This document shows, one piece after another, positions 26,762-33,332 of a stretch of DNA of 33,332 nt. The number at the start of each line of letters is the position of its first letter. The stretch's first letter is position 1. Source of the stretch: Terriglobia bacterium (lineage in GTDB: Bacteria; Acidobacteriota; Terriglobia; UBA7540). Made by a program: the position numbers and the translations under genes. The notes beneath the pieces are model-generated. The model was not told the DNA's origin. It searched no databases and saw only the letters and a program-made list of their open reading frames with translations. The DNA lies in the NCBI GenBank assembly GCA_020072905.1, contig JAIQGB010000049.1, positions 1-33,332 of the forward strand, written 5' to 3'.

Positions 26762-27852
26762 TTACTTCGGGCAGCAGGCGCCGCGGGGAATGGGCGAGCC
26801 GTGCGGGCAGGTCTCAGGATGCTTCAAGAACTTGCAGAGCTTTTCGGTGACTTCCGCGCTGAGCGTGTGCTCGATGCGGCAGGCGTTGGCGTCGAGCAGG
26901 TCAGATTCCAGGCCAAAGGTATCGAAGAAGAGCCTCTCGGCGAGGCGGTGCCTCGGATGATCTCTCGCGCGCGCGGCCCGCCGTGCGCCGTAAGCGCCAG
27001 TGAGCCGCCGTCCAACCGAATCAGTTCCTCTTGCGCCATCAGCAGGAAGGTGGCGCGGTTAGGCGCGAACTCCGGAACCGCCTCGACGGTGAGCACCGTT
27101 TTCCCCGTGTCCTCCTGCACATGCCAGACCGCCTTGAGCAGGTTGTCGATCAATTCTTCTTCGCGCGCGGGGAAAACCGAAATGTCCGCCAAGCGCCCGT
27201 GGTGAAGCTCGATGCGCCGCTCGGCCATGCGGCCGATTTCCGGGTCGTGCGTCACCATGACGATGGTGTGACCCTCGCGGTGCAACTCCGTGAACAGTCC
27301 CATGACGATCGTCTCATTCATTTCGTCGAGGTTGCCCGTGGGCTCGTCGGCCAGGATGAGGTTGGGCTGGTTGATGAGCGCGCGCGCCACGCAGACTCTC
27401 TGCTGCTCGCCGCCCGAAAGCTGCGAGGGCAGATGATGCAGCCGCTCTCCCAGGCCGACCCGCCGCAGCGCTTCCGCCGCCTCCTGCTCTTCTGCGAGGC
27501 TGTGGAAGTATTGTGCCAGCATCACGTTCTCGAGCGCCGTGAGGTAAGGAACCAGATGGAATTGCTGGAAAATGAAACCGACCTTCTCGGCGCGGAAGCG
27601 CGCCAAGTCCGCAGGGCCGAGCCGGGCGAGCTTTTCGCCGCCGATGACGACGCGGCCTTCCGTAGGCGAATCGAGGCAGCCGAGAATGTTGAGAAGCGTG
27701 CTCTTGCCGGAGCCCGAAGGGCCCATCACCGCCAGCCACTCACCTTTCTCCACTTCGAGGGAGAAGGAACGCAGCGCGTAAACCGCCTCACCGTACTTCT
27801 TCGTCAGCCCGTCAATCTCGATAAACGCCAATTTCCTGCTCTCCCTGCCCAA
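26762..27852 (-). CDS. ABC transporter ATP-binding protein fused to DtxR/IdeR-like metal-sensing domain; apparent 1-nt frameshift near 26951-26956
   Basis: MacB/LolD-type ATPase ([45 protein letters not shown]) then [18 protein letters not shown]...[16 protein letters not shown]; after frame shift [63 protein letters not shown] (stop at 26762-26764). Confidence 0.82.
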
Positions 27853-27870
27853 CTTGAATCCTTCGTACAG

Positions 27871-29100
27871 CTACTCGCCTTTCAGAACCACGGCGGGCTC
27901 GACGCCGCGGACGATCCTGACGGGCAAGAGCGTGGCAGCGCCGGCAAGCAATACCGACATCAAAACGACCAGCGGCAGGGTCCACCAGCTCAGGCCCAGT
28001 GAAACGTCGAAGAGGCGTCGCGCCAGCTCGCGCGCGAGAAGCGCCCCCAGCGCGAAGCCCGCCACGCCCCCTGCCAGTCCCAGCCCCGCGCCTTCGCTCA
28101 AGAAAAGGCCCATGACGAGCTGATCGCTTGCGCCGAGCGCCTTCATCACGCCGATGTCTTTCCGCCGCTCCAGCACGATGGCGGTCATCGTCGCCATCAC
28201 GCAGAGGCCGATAATCGCCAGAATCAGCGCGGTCAAGGAAACCGCCAGCCCGCGGATGGTCTCAAGCACGCGGCCCTGCGATTCGACGATCTGATGGACG
28301 GGGCGCACTTCAACGCCGGGAAGGGTTCGGGCGAGCACCTGCACTCCTCGCTCGATTTCCGCCCCTTCGCCAGGCAGGCTCAGCTCGACCAGACTAATCT
28401 TTCCTTCGAGCCCGGCGAGCCGCTGGAGCGAACCGAGGTCCAGGAAGACGCGGTCATCTTCCGCCCCACCGGTCGAGAGGATCCCGGCAACGCGAAACTC
28501 GGGAGGCGAGGCAGAGATAGGCTCAGGCCCTCCGCCTGCCACTGCCAGCTCGACGCTTCCTCCCGGGGCAAGGTGCAACCGGGTCGCCACGTGGGCGCCC
28601 ACAACGCATTCACCAAGTCCGAGAGCAGCGTTTCCCATCGCTCCCTGGATTCGCCAACCCGGGTAGAGCGAGCGCAGAGCGGCAAAGTCGGTCCCCACGG
28701 CCACGAGGTTTTGAAACTCCGGCAGGCGCGGGTCGGAGGGCACCGGCTTGACGCGCGCCACGACGTGCAACACCGGCGCAAACGTGAGCCCTTTCAATCT
28801 GCGGGCGCCGCTCTTGAGCTGATTCACGACTTGCTCGTCCATCACCGTAGCACCGGGCGATGTGCCCGGCGCGACCGCGGGGGCGAGAATCACGTTCGCG
28901 CCGTAAGCGCGGAATTCCTGGGTCATCTTGCGGCGTACATCGCCATAAAGATTGAGCAGCGCCGCCGCCACCGCCGCCCCTACCAGCAGCGATCCCATCG
29001 CCAGCGCTGCTTGCGGGCGTCTGACGACGAGTGAGCGCCACCAGACTCGCCAGAAAAGCGAGCGGCGCTTACGGGGTTGTGCCGCCGGACGACTACTCAT
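27871..29100 (-). CDS. FtsX/MacB-like ABC transporter permease
   Basis: GLAVSLTALILAIIGLCVMATMTAIVLERRKDIGVMKALGASDQLVMGLFLSEGAGLGLAGG; ATG overlaps upstream permease stop (ATGAGTAG). Confidence 0.9.
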   Translation of the reverse strand: MSSRPAAQPRKRRSLFWRVWWRSLVVRRPQAALAMGSLLVGAAVAAALLNLYGDVRRKMTQEFRAYGANVILAPAVAPGTSPGATVMDEQVVNQLKSGARRLKGLTFAPVLHVVARVKPVPSDPRLPEFQNLVAVGTDFAALRSLYPGWRIQGAMGNAALGLGECVVGAHVATRLHLAPGGSVELAVAGGGPEPISASPPEFRVAGILSTGGAEDDRVFLDLGSLQRLAGLEGKISLVELSLPGEGAEIERGVQVLARTLPGVEVRPVHQIVESQGRVLETIRGLAVSLTALILAIIGLCVMATMTAIVLERRKDIGVMKALGASDQLVMGLFLSEGAGLGLAGGVAGFALGALLARELARRLFDVSLGLSWWTLPLVVLMSVLLAGAATLLPVRIVRGVEPAVVLKGE

Positions 29101-30388
29101 CGCGCAGCACCGCCACGGGCGAGAGCTTGAGTCCACGGGCAAGCGGTAAGGCGCTTCCCGCCAGGGTCACCACCAGGGCCAGGACGAGGGCCGCCGGCAG
29201 GATCACCCAGTTGATTTGTGCTGGAACGCCGAAGACGACGACGCCGAGACGCTGCGCCATCAGGCTGCCTGCGAAATAGCCCGCCAAGCCGCCGAGCAGG
29301 CCCACCACGAACGCTTCGAGCAGGAAAATGGTGGCCACGCGCGCGTCCGTTGCGCCGAGCGACTTGAAGAGGCCGATCTCCGCGCGCCGCTCGAGCACCG
29401 TGGCGAACATCATCGAGGCCACCGCCAGCGTGGAGGTCACCATCGCCGCCGCCGCCAGCAACGCCATCAGCGCGCCGACGCGGTTCAGAATTCTCCCCTC
29501 CGTCTCGGCCACGCGATAGATGGGCTTCGCCTCGGCGGCGGGAATCACCTGCTGGATCTGGTAACAAATGGCGCTCACGTAGGGCGTGCAATACCAGCGA
29601 TCGAATTCCTCCGCGCTCATCTTGGTGACGTCGGAGCGGGCGAAAGCGTCCTCGGGCTTGGTGAGCGCGCTGACCTCCGCGCGGCGGACTCTCCCTTCCA
29701 AGCCCGCCAGCTTCTGAGCGAGGGCAAGCGGCGCGAAGATCTGGTCATCTTCGTCTCCGCCCGTCTCGACGATGCCGCGCACCGCGAGCACGGCGGCTGC
29801 AGTGGACTGCGGGGCTGAGTTCGAACCCGGCGCGACCCGGAGCGCCAGACTGCTTCTTATCTGAATTCCCAGCGAGCGCGCCAGGCGGCGTCCCACCAAG
29901 CACTCGGCCGCATCGTCGTCCGTGGGCCACTGGCCTTCGACCTTCCACGAGGGATGGAGGGATTTCACCCCGGTGTGGAACGCTTCCGATTTGCCGGTGC
30001 TCAGATCCTGGTCAAACCACGTCCCGACCAGCGTCAGGCGGCGCCCCTGCGCCTGGACCGGCACGTCCAGAAATGGCGCGAACGCCATGATGTTGTTTCG
30101 CCAGAAAATCTTCCGGAGCTTCAGCAGGTCGGATTCGGCAAGATACGCGCCGGCTCCGATGGGACGGTAATCGGTTCCGCCCAGCGAAACGGGGAGGCTG
30201 TCAGCAACGGGAGTGAGCGCGATATTCGCACCAAACGACCGCAGCTCGCGCCCCACTCGGTCGCCGACGTCGAGGGCAATTGTGCTGACGGCGGTCGTGA
30301 CCGCGATGCCAAGCGTCACCGCCAGGAGCGTGAGGAGCTTGCGGCGCCGGCGGCGCGTCAAGGAGCGGCCTACGATGCGGGTCAGCAT
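29093..30388 (-). CDS. FtsX/MacB-like ABC transporter permease
   Basis: MLTRIVGRSLTRRRRRKLLTLLAVTLGIAVTTAVSTIALDVGDRVGRELRSFGANI; VLERRAEIGLFKSLGATDARV. Confidence 0.9.
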   Translation of the reverse strand: MLTRIVGRSLTRRRRRKLLTLLAVTLGIAVTTAVSTIALDVGDRVGRELRSFGANIALTPVADSLPVSLGGTDYRPIGAGAYLAESDLLKLRKIFWRNNIMAFAPFLDVPVQAQGRRLTLVGTWFDQDLSTGKSEAFHTGVKSLHPSWKVEGQWPTDDDAAECLVGRRLARSLGIQIRSSLALRVAPGSNSAPQSTAAAVLAVRGIVETGGDEDDQIFAPLALAQKLAGLEGRVRRAEVSALTKPEDAFARSDVTKMSAEEFDRWYCTPYVSAICYQIQQVIPAAEAKPIYRVAETEGRILNRVGALMALLAAAAMVTSTLAVASMMFATVLERRAEIGLFKSLGATDARVATIFLLEAFVVGLLGGLAGYFAGSLMAQRLGVVVFGVPAQINWVILPAALVLALVVTLAGSALPLARGLKLSPVAVLRDE

Positions 30389-30392
30389 GGCC

Positions 30393-31658
30393 TCAGGGAA
30401 AGTACTTGGCGGCGCCGGCGAGAGTAGGCTCGGCGATGATCAGCGTCTGGCCTTCGACGAGGTAGTCGATGTGGATGGGATTGCACCCACCCGCCACACC
30501 GATGGTGGGCACGTAAACGGCTGCGGCGCAGTTGCGGCAGATGACGTTTGCCCCGTCCTGGTAATAGCCCTGATTGCCGCAAATCAGGCAGGCGTCGAGC
30601 CCGGCGCGCACCGTGTCGGTGCCGTCCAGAATGGCAATGAAGCGGACGCGTACGCCGCCCGCGTTCACGACAAAGTGGTGCAGCTTGTGGTCGAGCAGCC
30701 GGCTGACCGGAACGCGCACCTCGCCCGCCGTAATGCTCACTTCTTCCGGCGGCGAGACGCCCTGCGCCGTCCGCGAATAGATGAATTCAGCGCTGATGGA
30801 GATGATGATCAACACACCCACGGCCATCGAGGCGATTTTCCAGAAGCGCTCGCGGTGCCGCTCAGCAAGGACCTTGCGGCGCTCGGGTCGAGACAGTTGC
30901 GGGCTCGCCGCAATGCCCGCTTCCGTCGCCTGCATCCTCTGCGCGCCCACCATAAACAGGGCCAGTGCCACAACGACCACAAAGAAAAACGCTTCGTTGT
31001 TGACGATGGGGCCGACAAGCGCCATCTCCCGCGGGCCCGAGGGCAAGATGCCAGCTTCTGAAAGCTCGTGAATGCCCGACACCAGCAACTGCGCCGAAAC
31101 CGTCAGCAGCACCAGCGTCGTCACCGCGAAGAACTTGCGCAGGTTGACCTTCACGCTGCCTTTGAAAATCGCCACGCCCAGACCCACCGCCAGCGCCAGA
31201 CCCAAGACACCGCCGATGAAGTCGAGCAGCTCACTCGTGCGGAGCGAGACCGCGGCAAGAAACAGAACAGTCTCCATGCCCTCGCGGAACACCATGAGAA
31301 AGACAAATGCGAAAAGGCCCAAAGCCGCGCCGCGCGGGGCCCGGGCGGAGAGGCGAGAAAGCCGCGTCTCGATTTCCTGTTTGAGCCGCCGGCCGGTCCG
31401 ATACATCCACACGGCCATGGTGGCGACAAACACCGCGCCGGCCAGCATCAGCCAGCCCTCGAGCACGTCCTGGTTGATGTGCAGACGGTTCAGTGCGTAT
31501 CCGCCGACAAGGCTCGCCGCCACTGCCCCGCCCAGTCCCCAGTAGACGATCCTGCTCCAACCCTCGCGTCCACTCTTCTTGAGGTGGCCGAGGACGATGC
31601 CGACGATGAGCGCGGCTTCAACGCCTTCGCGGAGCGTGATGACAAAGGACTGGAACAT
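30393..31658 (-). CDS. FTR1-family iron permease fused to C-terminal DUF2318 domain
   Basis: MFQSFVITLREGVEAALIVGIVLGHLKK (REGxE), FMVFREGMETVLFLA (REGME); C-term CLICGNQGYYQDGANVICRNCAAAVYVPTIGVAGGCNPI (DUF2318). Confidence 0.9.
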   Translation of the reverse strand: MFQSFVITLREGVEAALIVGIVLGHLKKSGREGWSRIVYWGLGGAVAASLVGGYALNRLHINQDVLEGWLMLAGAVFVATMAVWMYRTGRRLKQEIETRLSRLSARAPRGAALGLFAFVFLMVFREGMETVLFLAAVSLRTSELLDFIGGVLGLALAVGLGVAIFKGSVKVNLRKFFAVTTLVLLTVSAQLLVSGIHELSEAGILPSGPREMALVGPIVNNEAFFFVVVVALALFMVGAQRMQATEAGIAASPQLSRPERRKVLAERHRERFWKIASMAVGVLIIISISAEFIYSRTAQGVSPPEEVSITAGEVRVPVSRLLDHKLHHFVVNAGGVRVRFIAILDGTDTVRAGLDACLICGNQGYYQDGANVICRNCAAAVYVPTIGVAGGCNPIHIDYLVEGQTLIIAEPTLAGAAKYFP

Positions 31659-31795
31659 GCCGCGATTCCGCCGACGAAAACGTCGGGCTGATCGAGGGAT
31701 TTCGTCTTGCAGGTAAGATGTTAGAAGGAGTCTCGGGCGTTTGTCAACAGGACGACTGAAAGATAAGGGCTTAGGAGACGCCGGAAGGTGTCTAG

Positions 31796-31812
31796 TTGCA
31801 ACTCATTCGCAA
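31796..31812. promoter_or_regulatory. Fur-like near-palindrome upstream of the FTR1 operon
   Basis: TTGCAACTCATTCGCAA (minus strand TTGCGAATGAGTTGCAA), intergenic, about 140 bp upstream of FTR1 start. Confidence 0.45.
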
Positions 31813-31838
31813 CTATCTGCAACCGCTAGGCAGAGCCT

Positions 31839-32765
31839 TCACTGCGGCGTCGAAGCTCCCGCGCTGCCCTGAAAGTGGAAAGAGCGGATAATCTTGTCGA
31901 GCACCGCCTGCTGAAACTGGAACATCTCCGACGAAGTGAGCCCAATGATGCCGAACGCCGTATTCCCTTGCGCCAGGTGGACCGACACTCCGTGCCATTC
32001 GGTGCCTTCGAGGAGGCCCGTGAAGTCGCGGCGCACCGCAGGCCGGCCGTCAAGCTGCAAGGTCGACTGGCCGAGCACCCGAAAATCCTCGTAGGTGCGG
32101 CGCAGGTTCACTTCGATCGCCTCGCTTTTGAGGTCCGGCGCGCCGCTCCACGCCTGCCGCTCCACGAAGAGCAAGGTCCTCTCGTCCTGGCTTCCGATGG
32201 CCACGATGGCCCGCCCCGTTTCGCGCGAAACCCCTTCGTGAATCTTCCACCCGGGAGGCTTGTACATCGTGAACTGGAAAGTGTCGTTGATGTAGTTGGT
32301 GCCTTCCAGATGTTCCTCGATCTTCGCCGGCAGCGGCACGTCGAGGAGACGGCTCACGGGCGGCGGAGGTGGCGCTTTGGGTGCGGCGGCGGGGGCGACG
32401 GATTTCGCTGAGGCGCTTTCGGCAACTGGTTCCGCCAGCGGGGGAGCCGGAGCATTCTTCTCACCGCCTTCGGAACCCGGGACCACAAGCTTTCCTGCGG
32501 CAGGCTTGCCCTTCTCAGCCGCCTGCTTCGCCGCGGCATCCTTCGACGCCGGATTGAACGTGATAGAACGTACGCGGTTCTTACGGACCAGCGCGTAGCC
32601 GAACTCCGTTTCGACCTTGAACATTCCGTTCTCAAATCCCACCACGGTGCCGACGATTTTCTGCCCGTTATCGAGCGTGAACTCCTCGGCCCGCGCCGGA
32701 CTCACAGCGGGCGCGACGGCGACCAGGAGCGCTACGAACCATCCGAGTTGAAATCGTCCCTTCAT
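31839..32765 (-). CDS. hypothetical secreted protein with Pro/Ala-rich linker
   Basis: Signal peptide MKGRFQLGWFVALLVAVAPAVSPARA; FTLDNGQKIVGTVVGFENGMFKVETEFG; C-term domain FTMYKPPGWKI... Confidence 0.65.
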   Translation of the reverse strand: MKGRFQLGWFVALLVAVAPAVSPARAEEFTLDNGQKIVGTVVGFENGMFKVETEFGYALVRKNRVRSITFNPASKDAAAKQAAEKGKPAAGKLVVPGSEGGEKNAPAPPLAEPVAESASAKSVAPAAAPKAPPPPPVSRLLDVPLPAKIEEHLEGTNYINDTFQFTMYKPPGWKIHEGVSRETGRAIVAIGSQDERTLLFVERQAWSGAPDLKSEAIEVNLRRTYEDFRVLGQSTLQLDGRPAVRRDFTGLLEGTEWHGVSVHLAQGNTAFGIIGLTSSEMFQFQQAVLDKIIRSFHFQGSAGASTPQ

Positions 32766-32784
32766 TCCCTACCCGTCGACAACC

Positions 32785-33332
32785 TCAATATTTCCTCAGC
32801 ACGCCGATGACACGCCCCTGGATCTTCACTTCTCTTCCCGGCAGGACGATGGGGTCCATTTGCGCGTTGGCGGGCTGCAGGCGCACCTTGCCATTCGGCT
32901 CGCGGAAAAATCGCTTGAGCGTGGCGTCCGTGCCGCCGGTCAGCGCCACGACGATCTCGCCGTTCTCCGCCGTCTCCGCACCTTCGACCAGAATGTAGTC
33001 GCCGTTACAAATGTGGTCGTCAATCATCGAATCGCCCTTCACGCGCAACACGTAGATGCTGCCTTTGCCCTGCGCGAAGTCGCCGAAAGAAAACGTCTCA
33101 GGGTTGGGAATCGCCTCCACGGGCTGCCCGGCGGCGATGCGTCCGAGGAGCGGAAACTCCAGGTCCCCGAGCGGCCCGGCAGCGCGGGAGAGCACAGCGA
33201 CCGGCGCCGCTTTGCCGGCGGCAGGTCGCGGTTTGCCGAAGGGTCGCATCGCGGTCTTCGCGAAGGGCACCGAGCCCGGCACCGCCACCACTTCCACCGA
33301 GCGGCTCTGATTATAGCCGCGGCGGATGAAGC
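32785..33332 (-). CDS. lexA: LexA repressor, 5' end truncated by the window edge
   Basis: IRRGYNQSRS..., FPLLGRIAAGQPVEAIP (Ala-Gly cleavage), LRVKGDSMIDDHICNGDYILVE, ATLKRF. Confidence 0.93.
   Translation of the reverse strand, partial: FIRRGYNQSRSVEVVAVPGSVPFAKTAMRPFGKPRPAAGKAAPVAVLSRAAGPLGDLEFPLLGRIAAGQPVEAIPNPETFSFGDFAQGKGSIYVLRVKGDSMIDDHICNGDYILVEGAETAENGEIVVALTGGTDATLKRFFREPNGKVRLQPANAQMDPIVLPGREVKIQGRVIGVLRKY

Noticed and set aside
27031-28002. 323-aa plus-strand ORF opposite the ABC ATPase
   Set aside because: Antisense to Walker A/signature/Walker B coding sequence; no domain
1-33332. tRNA/rRNA genes or transposases
   Set aside because: None recognised by eye on either strand; no tRNA-like cloverleaf or transposase motif supported

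Overview
GC-rich bacterial chromosomal window, possibly Acidobacteriota (inferred from gene content and intergenic repeat style; not proven). Left part: a sugar-processing set (DUF1080-PHP fusion, GH20-like protein, L-fucose/arabinose isomerase-like protein) interleaved with a split cell-shape cluster (mreD ... mrdA-rodA-rng). The mreD-mrdA gap also holds a solitary proteasome-like Ntn hydrolase and a Phd/PIN toxin-antitoxin pair. Middle: B12-binding radical SAM protein, sulfite-oxidase-like protein, DUF309, CuA-type cupredoxin, a disrupted type III polyketide synthase, MIP18/SufT-like protein, O-methyltransferase, proline dehydrogenase, thioredoxin reductase and an ABC-2 exporter. Right: small zinc-ribbon genes, MerR- and ArsR-like regulators, a four-gene iron-transport operon (FTR1-DUF2318 fusion, two FtsX/MacB-like permeases, and an ABC ATPase that reads into a DtxR/IdeR-type metal-sensor domain across an apparent 1-nt frameshift), a secreted protein and a 5'-truncated lexA. 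Most notable: (i) the iron operon with its ATPase-DtxR fusion and a Fur-like palindrome upstream; (ii) the lone proteasome-like protein with a predicted Ser nucleophile; (iii) intergenic arrays with exact 7- or 8-nt period but drifting sequence, often as inverted arms, at five sites; (iv) a type III PKS whose catalytic-His segment is replaced by an aminotransferase-like stretch; (v) an mrdA lacking about 50 internal codons. No searches were run; family calls come from motif recognition.
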